DNA of 64,000 nucleotides from Actinomarinicola tropica (GCF_009650215.1 NZ_CP045851.1:2817001-2881000); one strand, 5' to 3'; shown: positions 54,325 through 63,477, counted from the stretch's first letter. Numbers and translations are program-made. The notes: generated by a model from the sequence alone, not told the origin.

Positions 54325-55493
54325 CGCGACACCAGGTGGAGGCGGCGGTTCACGAGGTTGGTGACGGCGGCGATCGTGAGCGACAGCGCGAGGTAGGTCA
54401 GCATCATCAGGCCGATCGACTGGGGCGCCGGGTTGCCGTTGCCGATGACGGTGAGCGTCGTCTGGGTCAGCTCGAAGAAGCCGATCGCCAGGGCGAGCGA
54501 CGAGTTCTTGGTCAGGTTGAGGTACTGGTTGGCCATGGGCGGCACGGCGATGCGGAACGCCTGGGGCAGCACGACGAAGCGCAGCCGCTGGAAGCCGGAC
54601 AGGGCCAGGGCATCCGATGCCTCGACCTGGCCCTTCGGCACCGCCTGGATGCTGCCCCGGACGATCTCGGCGATGTAGCTGGCCGTGTACACCACGAGCG
54701 CGAGGAGGAGCGCCGCGTAGTTCGCGCTCATCGCCCACCCGTCCTCGACCTGGACGCCGACGATCTGCGGTCGGTCGAGCACGAGGGGGCCGCCCAGGGC
54801 GAACCAACCGACGCCGCCGACGACGAGCACCACGGCGGCGGACAGCGCGACACGGTGGTGCGGCTCGCCGGTCGCGACGTTGCGCCGCGTGCGCCAGATC
54901 CACACCGCGGCGGCGCCGACGAGCGCGACGAGCAGGACCACCTGGTAGGTGCCCGCGCGGGGCCCTTCGAAGGCGGGCGCGACGATGCCGATCGTCCGGT
55001 TGCTGACGATGACGAGGCCGAACCAGTCGGCGGCCTCCTGGATGCGGGGCAGGCGGAGGATCACCGCCGAGAACGTGAAGACGATGACGATGAGCGGCGG
55101 CAGGTTCCGCAGGGTCTCGACGTAGAGCGTCGCCGCCTTGCGCACCAGCCAGTTGGTGGAGAGGCTGGCGACCCCGACGGCGACGCCGAGGATCGTGGCG
55201 AGCACGATGCCGATCGCCGCCACCGAGATGGTGTTGGCCAGGCCGACGAGCAGGGCCTCGCGCACCGTCTGGCTGGCCCTGAAGTCCGAGCCGAGGATCT
55301 GGAAGCCGGCCGGTTGGTCGAGGAAGCTGAGGTCGGTGCTCAGCCCGGCACGGTCGAGGTTCCCGATGAGGTTGCCGAACAGCCAGCGGAGCAGCAGGAC
55401 CACGCCGACCAGGAAGACCACCTGCAGCGCGCCGCGCAGCACGCGCGCGTCACGCCACGGGGGTGGCCTCCTGGTCGAGGTGGTCGCCGTCAC
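54321..55493 (-). CDS. aapQ: Polar amino-acid ABC transporter, permease 1
   Basis: A 390-residue HisM-type permease with the conserved [19 protein letters not shown] and the EAA loop [39 protein letters not shown]. The central insert between helix groups (about 170-240) matches the AapQ/BztB style. GTG start lies 12 nt after the binding-protein stop. Confidence 0.9.
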   Translation of the reverse strand: MTATTSTRRPPPWRDARVLRGALQVVFLVGVVLLLRWLFGNLIGNLDRAGLSTDLSFLDQPAGFQILGSDFRASQTVREALLVGLANTISVAAIGIVLATILGVAVGVASLSTNWLVRKAATLYVETLRNLPPLIVIVFTFSAVILRLPRIQEAADWFGLVIVSNRTIGIVAPAFEGPRAGTYQVVLLVALVGAAAVWIWRTRRNVATGEPHHRVALSAAVVLVVGGVGWFALGGPLVLDRPQIVGVQVEDGWAMSANYAALLLALVVYTASYIAEIVRGSIQAVPKGQVEASDALALSGFQRLRFVVLPQAFRIAVPPMANQYLNLTKNSSLALAIGFFELTQTTLTVIGNGNPAPQSIGLMMLTYLALSLTIAAVTNLVNRRLHLVSR

Positions 55494-55505
55494 GCCGGCG
55501 TGCGG

Positions 55506-56633
55506 CTACCGGTACGGCGGCGGGTAGAGGAGTCCGCCCTCGGTGTAGAGGTCGTTGAGGCCCCGCTCGAGCCCGAGCGCGGTGTCGGGACCGACGTGGC
55601 GCTCGTAGATCTCGCCGTAGTTCCCCACCTGGGAGATCACCTCGTAGGCGAAGTCCTCCGACAGGCCGAGACCCGGATCGAGGACGGCGTTGTCCTCGCC
55701 GGCCGGTTGACCGAGGAAGCGGAGGATCTCCGGGTCCTCGCTGTCGAGGAAGTCGTCGACGTTCTCGCTCGTGATGCCCCACTCCTCGGCCTGGATCGTG
55801 GAGATCACCGCCCAGTTGACGGCGTCGTACCACTGCGGGTCGCCGTCGCGCACCGCCGGGCCGAGTGGCTCCTTCGAGAACGTCTCGTCGAGGATCGTCA
55901 GCGCCTCGGGTCCGCCGTCGGCGTCGGGGTAGGCGGAGCGGACCGCGGCGAGCTGCGACTTGTCGGACGTCCACCCGTCGCACTGGCCGCTGATGAACGC
56001 CTCACGCAACAGGTCGTTGTCCTCGAACGACAGCGGTTCGTAGGTGAGGCCGGCGGCGTTGAACCGACTGGCGAGGTTGAGCTCGGTCGTCGTGCCCGAC
56101 AGCACACAGATCGAGGTGCCGTCCATGTCGTCGATCGACGAGTACTCGCCGCTGCGGACCATCATCCCCTGGCCGTCGTAGAACGTCGTCATGGCGAAGG
56201 CGGCGCCCTCACCGCCGTCGCGGGTGGCGGTCCACGTCGTGTTGCGCACGAGGACGTCGATCTCGCCGGACTGCAGCGCCGTGAAGCGGTCGGCCGCGGC
56301 GAGCGGCCGGTACTCCACGGCATCGGCGTCGCCGAGCACGGCGGCGGCGATCACCCGGCAGTAGTCGATGTCGAAGCCCGAGAAGTTGCCCTCCTCGTCG
56401 ATCACGCCGAAGCCGGGCACGGCGTCGTTGACGCCGCACACGAGGGTGCCAGCCTCCTGCACCGAGGCGAGCAGGCTCTCACCGTCCTGGGCCGGCTGGA
56501 ACTCGACGGTCTCCTGCGTGGTGTCGCTGCCGTCGTCGGATGCATCGTCGTCGGCGTCGTCGCCGCTGCACGCGCCGAGGAGCATCGCTCCCACCGCCAG
56601 CACCGCCGCCCATCGCCACCTTCTCTGGTTCAT
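55506..56633 (-). CDS. aapJ: Polar amino-acid ABC transporter, lipoprotein substrate-binding protein
   Basis: A 375-residue binding lipoprotein. Signal and lipobox MLLGACSGDD, then an acidic linker, then the SBP_bac_3 fold: AGTLVCGVNDAVPGFGVIDEEGNFSGFDIDYCRVIAAAV and LQSGEIDVLVRNTTWTATRD, the hallmark of the general L-amino-acid (AapJ/BztA) family. GGGGAG eight bases before ATG sets the start. First gene of aapJQMP. Confidence 0.92.
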   Translation of the reverse strand: MNQRRWRWAAVLAVGAMLLGACSGDDADDDASDDGSDTTQETVEFQPAQDGESLLASVQEAGTLVCGVNDAVPGFGVIDEEGNFSGFDIDYCRVIAAAVLGDADAVEYRPLAAADRFTALQSGEIDVLVRNTTWTATRDGGEGAAFAMTTFYDGQGMMVRSGEYSSIDDMDGTSICVLSGTTTELNLASRFNAAGLTYEPLSFEDNDLLREAFISGQCDGWTSDKSQLAAVRSAYPDADGGPEALTILDETFSKEPLGPAVRDGDPQWYDAVNWAVISTIQAEEWGITSENVDDFLDSEDPEILRFLGQPAGEDNAVLDPGLGLSEDFAYEVISQVGNYGEIYERHVGPDTALGLERGLNDLYTEGGLLYPPPYR

Positions 56634-56665
56634 GTCGGACACTCCCCTTCGTTCGTGGTGGCCAG

Positions 56666-56696
56666 ACGGTAGGTCATGGCCACCGACGCGCGTCGG
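56666..56696 (-). promoter_or_regulatory. aap operon promoter with a perfect 14-bp palindrome
   Basis: TACCGT (56671-56666 on the minus strand) is a -10-like hexamer giving a leader of about 30 nt. CCGACGCGCGTCGG (56683-56696), a perfect palindrome, covers the -35 position. It looks like an operator for an unknown regulator. Confidence 0.5.
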
Positions 56697-56714
56697 GAAA
56701 GTCAGGAAGGTGTC

Positions 56715-56732
56715 GCCGTGCGTTCACACGGC
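56715..56732 (-). terminator. Hairpin after the CBS-domain gene
   Basis: GCCGTG (56715-56720) and CACGGC (56727-56732) form a 6-bp stem with a 6-nt loop, 29 bp past the CBS gene stop and before the aap promoter. No strong T-run follows. Confidence 0.4.
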
Positions 56733-56760
56733 AGGCGCGACGCCCGCGCCCACGTCCGGC

Positions 56761-57144
56761 TCAGGCGGAGTCGGCGGCGAGCAGGTCGCGGATGGAGACG
56801 ATGCCGACGGGCACGCCGTCCTCGACGACCGGCAGGTGGCGGATCCCGCCGTCGACCATGCGCCGACCCACCTCGGCGAGGCTCTCGTCGGGCGCCACCG
56901 TGACCACCTCGAAGGTCATCACGTCCTCGGCCCGCTCCTCGTCCGGGTCGGCCCCCTCGGCGAGGGCGCGGACGACGTCGCGCTCGGAGACGATGCCGGC
57001 GATCGGCTGGGCACCCTTGACGACGACGGCACCGACCTCCTCGCGGGTGAGCACCTCGGAGATCTCACGCAACGTCGAACCGAGCCGCACGGTGACCGTG
57101 GTGCGGCGCATGACCGTGGCGATGGGGTTGGCGGTGCTGAGCAT
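56761..57144 (-). CDS. CBS-domain pair protein
   Basis: A 127-residue protein made of two CBS motifs: PIATVMRRTTVTVRLGSTLREISEVLTREEVGAVVVKGAQPIAGIVSERDVVRAL and VMTFEVVTVAPDESLAEVGRRMVDGGIRHLPVVEDGVPVGIVSIRDLL. Stand-alone CBS pairs bind adenosine nucleotides and regulate partners. CCGGAGACCCCG before ATG gives a ribosome site. It follows the UbiB-like gene by 43 bp on the same strand. Confidence 0.87.
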   Translation of the reverse strand: MLSTANPIATVMRRTTVTVRLGSTLREISEVLTREEVGAVVVKGAQPIAGIVSERDVVRALAEGADPDEERAEDVMTFEVVTVAPDESLAEVGRRMVDGGIRHLPVVEDGVPVGIVSIRDLLAADSA

Positions 57145-57187
57145 CGGGGTCTCCGGGGTCTCGAGCCGGCGGTTCCGGCTGCTGACC

Positions 57188-58699
57188 TCAATCTCCCGCG
57201 ACGCTCCGATCCTCGACAGGGCCGAAGGTCCCCAGCGCCGTGGGCCCACGGCGCCGTTCCCACTCTGCGATCGCCTCCCCCATCGGCGTCGACGGGGGGC
57301 CGTCGGTGAAGCGCCACAGCTCCTCGGCGATGCGCCGCCAGTTCGCCGTCGCGCCGATCTGCCCGAAGATCGCGTAGAGCCCGAGGTTGATGCGCTGGAT
57401 GACGACGAACGACGGCGGCACGTTGATGGCCCGCATCACGTGCCCGTAGGGGCCTGTGGCGTCGAACATGTGCCGCACGATGAGCGACGCGTAGGCGTCG
57501 TCGATCGTCGAGGGGCCGTCGAGTCGCACGAACTCGTAGAAGTGGGTGAAGTACTCGAAGACGTCGGCGTCGGAGATCGGCGCGGCGGCCGGCACGATCC
57601 CCAGGCGGTCGACGACGGCACGGAAGCGCCCCGGGTCGGGGTCGACGACGACCGCCTGGATCAGCTGCTCGAAGCCGTCGAGGTCCGACTCCGTGAACCG
57701 CTTGACCAGGCCGTAGTCGAGGAACGTGACGCGACCACCCGGCGCGAACAGGTAGTTGCCGGGGTGCGGGTCGCCGTTGAACACGCCCAGCCGGTAGATG
57801 CTCCCGAACGCGTAGCGGTAGATCGTCTCGGCCGCGAGGTTCCGCTCCTCGGTCGACCACGAGAGCATCTCGTCGAAGCGCACCCCGTCGGACAGCTCGC
57901 TCGTCAGCACCCGGCCTGTGCTCAGCTCCGGCAGCACGTCGGGGACGTGGATCGTCGGGTGCCCGCGGTAGTGGTCGGCGAAGCGTTGCTGGTGCGCGGC
58001 CTCCATGCGGTAGTCGAGCTCCTCCTCGATGCGCTCCCGCAGCTCACGGACGATCGGCTCGGGATCGAGGCCCGGGTAGAGCAGCGTCATCGCGCCGAAG
58101 ACGGCGTCGGCGTTGGCGAGGTCGTTGCGGATCGCGTCGTCGACGCCCGGGTACTGGACCTTCACCGCCACCGGCCGGCCGTCCCGGGTGATGGCGCGGT
58201 GCACCTGGCCGATCGACGCTGCGGCGATCGGCGTCGGATCCCACTCGGCGAACAGCTCCGCCGGACCGGCCCCGAGCTCCGCCCGCAGGGCCGACTCGAC
58301 CAGCTCCTCGCTCATCGGCGGCGCGTCGGCCTGGAGCTGGGCGAGCGCTGTCCGGACGTGCTCGGGCAGCCCCTGGTCGAGGTAGCTGGCGATCTGGCCG
58401 ACCTTCATCAGGGCGCCCTTCAGGTTCCCCAGGGTGGCCACGACCTGCTCGGCGGTCCGGAGCTCGAAGCTGCGGTCGAGCTCCTCGCGGCGCTCGGCCG
58501 CGGCGAACACCCGGCGAGCGCGGTGGGCCGCGTAGCCGGCGGCGGTCGTGCCGCCGACCCGGGCGAGCGAGGCGTTGCGCGCCAGTCGCGTGCGACGGTG
58601 GACCGCGGCGTCGCGGGACCGCACGCGCCACACGGCGACCGCCGCGACCAGTGCCGCGACGACCGCTGCCGGCCCGAGAGCTGCTCGACGTCGACCCAC
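57188..58699 (-). CDS. ABC1/UbiB-family atypical kinase
   Basis: A 503-residue protein with an N-terminal membrane segment (AAVVAALVAAVAVWRV) and an ABC1 kinase-like domain. Signature parts: LKGALMKVGQIASYLDQGLP (KxGQ), AAASIGQVHRA, VAVKVQYPGVD (lysine), FNGDPHPGNYLF and VTFLDYGLVKRF (metal-binding Asp). Family members are ATPases or kinases that support quinone or lipid metabolism; the actinobacterial role is unclear. GTG follows a weak TAGACC by 6 nt. Confidence 0.88.
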   Translation of the reverse strand: MGRRRAALGPAAVVAALVAAVAVWRVRSRDAAVHRRTRLARNASLARVGGTTAAGYAAHRARRVFAAAERREELDRSFELRTAEQVVATLGNLKGALMKVGQIASYLDQGLPEHVRTALAQLQADAPPMSEELVESALRAELGAGPAELFAEWDPTPIAAASIGQVHRAITRDGRPVAVKVQYPGVDDAIRNDLANADAVFGAMTLLYPGLDPEPIVRELRERIEEELDYRMEAAHQQRFADHYRGHPTIHVPDVLPELSTGRVLTSELSDGVRFDEMLSWSTEERNLAAETIYRYAFGSIYRLGVFNGDPHPGNYLFAPGGRVTFLDYGLVKRFTESDLDGFEQLIQAVVVDPDPGRFRAVVDRLGIVPAAAPISDADVFEYFTHFYEFVRLDGPSTIDDAYASLIVRHMFDATGPYGHVMRAINVPPSFVVIQRINLGLYAIFGQIGATANWRRIAEELWRFTDGPPSTPMGEAIAEWERRRGPTALGTFGPVEDRSVAGD

Positions 58700-58765
58700 G
58701 TCGAGGGTCTAGCGGGCGCTGCGGGCGTTTCGCACGGCGGGACCTCGGGGGCCAGAATCCTCGAC

Positions 58766-59674
58766 GTGAAGATCGAGAAGCTGAACGAGACCAACGCGTT
58801 CGTCGCCATCGACCTCGAGGGTGCGCCGTGCTCCACCGGCGTCGTTCGGGCTGCGGGGAAGGTGCTCCAGGGCGGCGCCAAGGCCATGGCGCGCACGACG
58901 ACCTACACCTTCGCCCTGCGCGAGCTGCAGGTCGGCGGCGCGTCGGCGGGCATCAGCGCCGACGACGACGCTCGCGAGGCGGCGATCGCCGCCTTCGTCG
59001 AGGAGCTCGCGCCCCGCGCCGCCAGCGGGGAGCTCGTGCTCGATGCGGGCAAGGGCGTCGACCCTGCGGCGCTCCAGCCGCTGCGCGAGGGCGATCCGCG
59101 TGCTGCGCTGCGCGACGAGGCGGTCGACGGCCATCCGCTGCCCGCCCACCTGCACGCGCTCGGCGTGGTCGTGGCCGCCGAGGCCGCGCTGGGCTCGCTC
59201 GACGGCGTCACCGCCGCCGTCGAACCGGGACCCGACGCCGAGCGGATCGGTGCGCTCCTCGAGGCGCGTGGCGCCGCCTCGGTCACGCCGGACCTGACCG
59301 CCGAGGCCGACGTGCTGCTGTGCGGCTCCCGCCAGGGCATGGTCGACGGGGCGATGGCCGCGGCGATCCGCTCGAAGGTCGTCGTGCCCACGGGGCCCCA
59401 CGCCCTGTCGGCGAAGGGGCTCGCCGTGCTCAACGGCCGCGACGTCGTCGCGCTGCCCGACTTCCTGACCCTCGCCGGGCCGACCTTCGCGGGTTGGCCG
59501 GCCGACGCCGACACGCCCGACGCTGCCGTCGCCGCCGCCGAAGCGTGGGTCGCGGCCACGGTGCGCGAGGTCATGTCGCACGACGAGGGCCCGGTGCTCG
59601 GGGCGTGCTACGCGGCGGAGGCCTTCCTGTCGACGTGGCGGGACGAGCTGCCCTTCGGCCGGCCCCTGGCCTGA
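58766..59674 (+). CDS. Divergent Glu/Leu/Phe/Val dehydrogenase-like protein
   Basis: A 302-residue protein. The N-terminal region GAPCSTGVVRAAGKVLQGGAKAMARTTTYTFALRELQVGGASAGISADD parallels the ELFV dehydrogenase dimerisation domain (GG-R, D-A-LA--MTYK-A---P-GGAKGG), but the catalytic lysines are missing: TTTYTFAL replaces MTYKNAL and GGASAGI replaces GGAKGGI. A Rossmann-like half follows (LHALGVVVAAEAAL). Probably an enzyme relic or a new function. GTG is 7 nt after CAGAAT (58753-58758). Confidence 0.6.
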   Translation: MKIEKLNETNAFVAIDLEGAPCSTGVVRAAGKVLQGGAKAMARTTTYTFALRELQVGGASAGISADDDAREAAIAAFVEELAPRAASGELVLDAGKGVDPAALQPLREGDPRAALRDEAVDGHPLPAHLHALGVVVAAEAALGSLDGVTAAVEPGPDAERIGALLEARGAASVTPDLTAEADVLLCGSRQGMVDGAMAAAIRSKVVVPTGPHALSAKGLAVLNGRDVVALPDFLTLAGPTFAGWPADADTPDAAVAAAEAWVAATVREVMSHDEGPVLGACYAAEAFLSTWRDELPFGRPLA

Positions 59675-59687
59675 GGCCGGCGACAGC

Positions 59688-59981
59688 TCAGCGGCGGGAG
59701 CGCCGCACCAACCAGACGAGGACCGCGAGCAGGGCGACGCCGAGCAGGGGAGCCAGCTGGGCGAGCGCCGACGGGCGGACCTCCATCGACTGGATGCCGG
59801 CGGCCGGCGGGAGGTCGGCCGCCGCCACCGGCGGGGGTTCGGTCGACGGGGCGGTGGTCGCGAGCGGATCCGGCTCGGCGGGGCTCGGGTCCGGCCCGAG
59901 GAGCACGTCGATCGGCGCCGACTCCTCGTCGGGTGTGACCTTCGGCGTGGGGCGCGAACGGCGCGGGTCGTAGCTGGACAT
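59688..59981 (-). CDS. Proline-rich single-pass membrane protein next to ParA-like ATPase
   Basis: A 97-residue protein of unknown family. A polar N-terminus (MSSYDPRRSRPTPKV) leads to a Pro/Ala/Asp/Thr-rich middle, and a C-terminal membrane helix (LAQLAPLLGVALLAVLVWLV) followed by RRSRR, which suggests a tail-anchored protein with a basic end. ATG is 2 bp after the ParA-like gene stop, so the two are co-transcribed and likely work together. Confidence 0.6.
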   Translation of the reverse strand: MSSYDPRRSRPTPKVTPDEESAPIDVLLGPDPSPAEPDPLATTAPSTEPPPVAAADLPPAAGIQSMEVRPSALAQLAPLLGVALLAVLVWLVRRSRR

Positions 59982-59983
59982 CG

Positions 59984-60787
59984 TCACTCCGGCGTGGCGG
60001 CCATCTGCGGTTCTGCGGCCCCGGCGAGGACGGCACGGAGCAGCGCCGCGAACTCGTCGGCTGCCTCGCCCGCCCCGGCGCGACCACCCAGCGCGTGGAC
60101 CGGCAGGGACTGCGCCCCCGCCTCGGCGATGGCGGCCCGCTGCCGCACCGACGGCAGGATCAGGTCGGCGTGGTCGGACCGCAGCTGCTCGTGCCAGTAG
60201 GCGGCGTCGCGGGTCCGTCCCACGTTGTTCACCACGATGCCGGCCACGGGCAGGCCGCCCGGACGGCGGCGACCGACCCGGTCGATGGTGGTGAGCACCT
60301 GGGCCACGCCGTCGGACGCCCACGCCGACGGCGCGGTGACGACCAGCGCCCGATCGGCGGCGAAGAGGCCGTTGACGGTCAGGAGGCCGAGCGACGGCGG
60401 GCAGTCGATGAGGACCAGGTCGTGATCGGAGCCGCTCAGCGCCACGTGGAGGCGGTCCTGGGCGCCGACCGGGTCGGTGGCGAGCTGGGGTTCGCGGTTG
60501 GCGAGCGACGGTGAGCTCGGGGCCACGTCGGGCGCGGTGCCCACCGGCGCCGGCCAGCCCGAGGGCACGACGATGTCGGCGATGCTGCCCGGGCGCTCGT
60601 CGGCGAGGACGTGGTCGACCGTGTGCGCCGGGTCGAAGACGCCGAGGCCGGTGGTGGCGTTGGCCTGGGGGTCGAGGTCGACGACGAGCACACGGCGACC
60701 GGTCAGCGACGCCGCGGCCGCCAGGCCGAGCGCGACGGTGGTCTTGCCGACCCCGCCCTTCTGGTTGACCACCGCGAGCGCGAACAT
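59984..60787 (-). CDS. ParA/MinD-family ATPase
   Basis: A 267-residue ATPase with a deviant Walker A KGGVGKTT at residues 10-17, DLDPQANATTGLG and IDCPPSLGLLTVNGLF. It is in the ParA/Soj class used to position DNA or protein cargo. No parB gene or parS site is nearby, so an orphan cargo-positioning role is plausible. ATG follows TACCGT (60801-60796) by 8 nt, leaderless. Confidence 0.85.
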   Translation of the reverse strand: MFALAVVNQKGGVGKTTVALGLAAAASLTGRRVLVVDLDPQANATTGLGVFDPAHTVDHVLADERPGSIADIVVPSGWPAPVGTAPDVAPSSPSLANREPQLATDPVGAQDRLHVALSGSDHDLVLIDCPPSLGLLTVNGLFAADRALVVTAPSAWASDGVAQVLTTIDRVGRRRPGGLPVAGIVVNNVGRTRDAAYWHEQLRSDHADLILPSVRQRAAIAEAGAQSLPVHALGGRAGAGEAADEFAALLRAVLAGAAEPQMAATPE

Positions 60788-60824
60788 CCCCGTGAACGGT
60801 ACCCAACGGGAGCCGCCCCGTCGG

Positions 60825-62435
60825 TCACAGTCGCTCGGCGAGCTCCTCGGGTGGCAGCGGCGGTGCGAACAGGAAGCCCTGGGCGGCGTCGCAGCCGATG
60901 CGCCGCAGGACGTCGCGCTGCGACTCCCGCTCGACGCCGACCGCGACGGTCGTGAAGCCCAGCTGGCGGGCGAGCCCGATCGCGGACTCGCCGATCACCT
61001 CGTCGGTGCCGTCGCTGTCGATGTCGGCGACGATCGCCCGGTCGAGCTTCACGAAGTCGATCGGGAAGCGACGGAGGCCGCCGAACGACGATCGGTCGGC
61101 ACCGAAGTCGTCGAGGCCGAAGCTGACGCCGAGCTCGACGAGCCGGGACACCGCGGCGTCGACGTCGGGATCCGGGTCGAGGAAGATGCTCTCGGTCAGC
61201 TCCAGCGAGAGCCGGCCCGGGTCGAGGTCGGCGGACCGCAGGGCCTCGGCCACCCAGGTGGTGAACGCCGGCGTGGCGATCTGGACCGGGCTGACGTTCA
61301 CCGACACCCGGAAGCGCCGGTTGGGTGCCAGGAGCGGCTCCCACGTCGCGATCTGCGCGGCGGTCCGCTCGAGCACGAAGCGTCCGAGCCGATCGACGAT
61401 GCCGAGGTCCTCCGCGGCGTCGATCAGCCGCGCCGGGCGCACGAGCTGGTGGCCCTCGCCCTGGCCGTGGATGCGGAGAAGGGCCTCCGCCCCGACGATG
61501 ACCCCGGTGTCGAGCGACACGATCGGCTGGTAGTGCAGCTCCAGCGCGTCGTCGTCGAGGGCCCGGCGGAGGGTCTGGGTGCTCTCGATCCTCCGGTCGG
61601 TGCGCTGCGACATCTCGTCGTCGAAGACCTCCGTCCGGTCGCGGCCGTGGTCCTTGCCCTCGAACACCGCGGTGTCGGCGTCGCGCAAGAGGCGTTCCGG
61701 CGGCGTGCCGGGTCCGCCGATCGCCACGCCGATGGTGGCGGTGAGCACCAGCTCGGCCCCGTGCACCGCGAGCGGTCGGGAGATCGCGAGGCGGAGCTTC
61801 TCGGCCACCTCGCGCGCCCGGGCGAGGTCGGCCACGCCGTCGAGGACGACCAGGTACTCGTCGCTGCCGATCGACGACGAGAACGCACGGCCGACGGTCT
61901 CGGCGATGCGACCGCCCACCGCCCGCAGGATCTCGTCGCCCGCCTCCTCCCCGAGGGCGTCGTTGTGGCGCTTGAAGCGGTCGAGGTCGACGAGCAGGAC
62001 GGCGACGCCGGTGGCGGCGTTGCGCTCGATCGCCTCCCGGAGCTCGGCGAGGACCCTGCCGCGGTCGAGGGGCGACGCCCCGTCGGCGTCGGTGCGACGG
62101 CGGCGGTGGGGCTGCGCGCCGGCCGGGCGCAGCACCGGGCCCATCAGCTCCGCCACGATCTCGAACTCGCGCTGGACCCAGTCCGCGCCCTCCCGCACGA
62201 GCAGCGGCAGCTGGACGCGCATCGACGGGCGGCGGGCGGCGATGTCGAGGAGGCTCCTGATCGTCGCCACCTCGTCGGGGTGGATCGAACCGGCGACGTC
62301 CCGATCGAGGCCGGCCATCGGGTCGCGGCCGTGCGCCGCGTCGACCTGACCGGGGCGCGCGACGCCCTGGGCGACCGCGTCGTCCGCGGCGCCGACACGG
62401 GCTGCGAGCTGCAGCCGGCGCTCCCACCGATCCAT
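60825..62435 (-). CDS. Degenerate GGDEF - EAL protein
   Basis: A 536-residue cytosolic protein. An N-terminal region without a clear sensor leads to a GGDEF domain whose active site reads SIGSDEY instead of GGDEF, and to an EAL domain with GAEALLRIHG, NVSPVQI, ELTES, LDDFGADRSSF, KLDRAIV and GCDAAQGF. AVGVE stands where AEGVE is usual. It may bind or slowly hydrolyse cyclic di-GMP. ATG 62435 is backed by GGAGG; an upstream ATG at 62471 is possible. Confidence 0.85.
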   Translation of the reverse strand: MDRWERRLQLAARVGAADDAVAQGVARPGQVDAAHGRDPMAGLDRDVAGSIHPDEVATIRSLLDIAARRPSMRVQLPLLVREGADWVQREFEIVAELMGPVLRPAGAQPHRRRRTDADGASPLDRGRVLAELREAIERNAATGVAVLLVDLDRFKRHNDALGEEAGDEILRAVGGRIAETVGRAFSSSIGSDEYLVVLDGVADLARAREVAEKLRLAISRPLAVHGAELVLTATIGVAIGGPGTPPERLLRDADTAVFEGKDHGRDRTEVFDDEMSQRTDRRIESTQTLRRALDDDALELHYQPIVSLDTGVIVGAEALLRIHGQGEGHQLVRPARLIDAAEDLGIVDRLGRFVLERTAAQIATWEPLLAPNRRFRVSVNVSPVQIATPAFTTWVAEALRSADLDPGRLSLELTESIFLDPDPDVDAAVSRLVELGVSFGLDDFGADRSSFGGLRRFPIDFVKLDRAIVADIDSDGTDEVIGESAIGLARQLGFTTVAVGVERESQRDVLRRIGCDAAQGFLFAPPLPPEELAERL

Positions 62436-62521
62436 CCAGCCTCCATCCACGTCCGGGTGACCATCACCCATCGACCAGAACGCAGTGGCCGTGAGCCGTG
62501 AGGACGTGTGAACCTCCGCCG

Positions 62522-63424
62522 GTGCCCCACCACGTGCTGCTCGATGTTTTCACCGATCGACCCTTCACCGGCAACCCGCTCGCCGTCTTCGTCGATCCCG
62601 GCGACCTCTCCACGGCCGCCATGCAGGCCCTGGCGCGCGAGCTCAACCTCTCCGAGTCCGTCTTCCTCCGGCCGCCGGCCGACGCGGGCGGCCCCTGGGC
62701 CACCCGCATCTTCACCCCTGCCGGCGAGCTGCCCTTCGCCGGCCACCCGACCGTCGGCGCGGCCTGGGCGCTCGCCGCCGGTGGCCACCTCGCGGCCGAT
62801 CCGACGGGCACGACCACCGTCGTGCTCCGCGAGGGCGTCGGCGACGTGCCGGTCGAGGTCGCCTGGGACGGCGACCGTCCCGCCACCTGCACGGTGTCCG
62901 TTCCGGTCCTACCCGTCGGTGGGCCCCCACCGGCGGACCCGGTCCAGATCGCGTCCGCCGTCGGCCTGGAGGTCGAGGCGCTCCACCCCGCGCTGCCGCT
63001 CGGGCGGTGGAGCGCCGGGGTCCCGTTCGTCGTCGTGCCGGTGCGCGACCTCGACGCGCTGGCGTCGGCACGACCGCTCGACGGCACGCACGGCGAGATC
63101 TACGCCGTCACCCCCATCGGGGACCCGGAGGGCGCGGTGCGCTGGCGGGCGCGCATGTTCGCTCCCGGGTTCGGCATCCCGGAGGACCCGGCGACGGGCG
63201 CCGCCGCTGCCGCCTTCGCCGGCTACCTGGCGGAGGTCGCCGACGGCGCGGGGTCGAGCCCACAACGCCGGTGGACGATCGAGCAGGGCGTGGAGATGGG
63301 GCGGCCCAGCCGGATCGAGGTCGTCGTCGAGCGCGACGCGACCGGCAGCCTGGCGGCCGTGCGGATCGCCGGCACGGCGGTCGCCGTCGGCGAGGGTCGC
63401 CTCGACCTGCCACCCGACACCTGA
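62522..63424 (+). CDS. PhzF-family isomerase/epimerase-like protein
   Basis: A 300-residue PhzF-fold protein. N-terminal HHVLLDVFTDRPFTGNPLAVFVD, the catalytic Glu in NLSESVFL, RIFTPAGELPFAGHPTVGAAW and the C-terminal FAPGFGIPEDPATGAAAAAFAGYL are diagnostic. The family isomerises or epimerises small acids; no phenazine genes are nearby. The GTG at 62522 matches the usual N-terminus; a GTG at 62498 is also open. Neither has a good ribosome site. Confidence 0.85.
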   Translation: MPHHVLLDVFTDRPFTGNPLAVFVDPGDLSTAAMQALARELNLSESVFLRPPADAGGPWATRIFTPAGELPFAGHPTVGAAWALAAGGHLAADPTGTTTVVLREGVGDVPVEVAWDGDRPATCTVSVPVLPVGGPPPADPVQIASAVGLEVEALHPALPLGRWSAGVPFVVVPVRDLDALASARPLDGTHGEIYAVTPIGDPEGAVRWRARMFAPGFGIPEDPATGAAAAAFAGYLAEVADGAGSSPQRRWTIEQGVEMGRPSRIEVVVERDATGSLAAVRIAGTAVAVGEGRLDLPPDT

Positions 63425-63442
63425 TCCTCGCCCGTGCCGCCG

Positions 63443-63471
63443 TTGCATCTGTACCAACGGCTTGGTACAAA
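63443..63471 (+). promoter_or_regulatory. Repressible promoter with operator in the spacer
   Basis: -35 TTGCAT (63443-63448), 17-bp spacer and -10 TACAAA (63466-63471). TGTACCAA-CGGC-TTGGTACA (63450-63469), a perfect 8-bp inverted repeat, fills the spacer and overlaps the -10. The shape fits a GntR (YtrA)-type repressor. Confidence 0.7.
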
Positions 63472-63477
63472 AGCCGG

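Noticed and set aside
62491-62511. Mini-ORF GTG AGC CGT GAG GAC GTG TGA before the PhzF gene
   Set aside because: It does not overlap the PhzF start and no -10 precedes it, unlike the three mini-ORFs reported.
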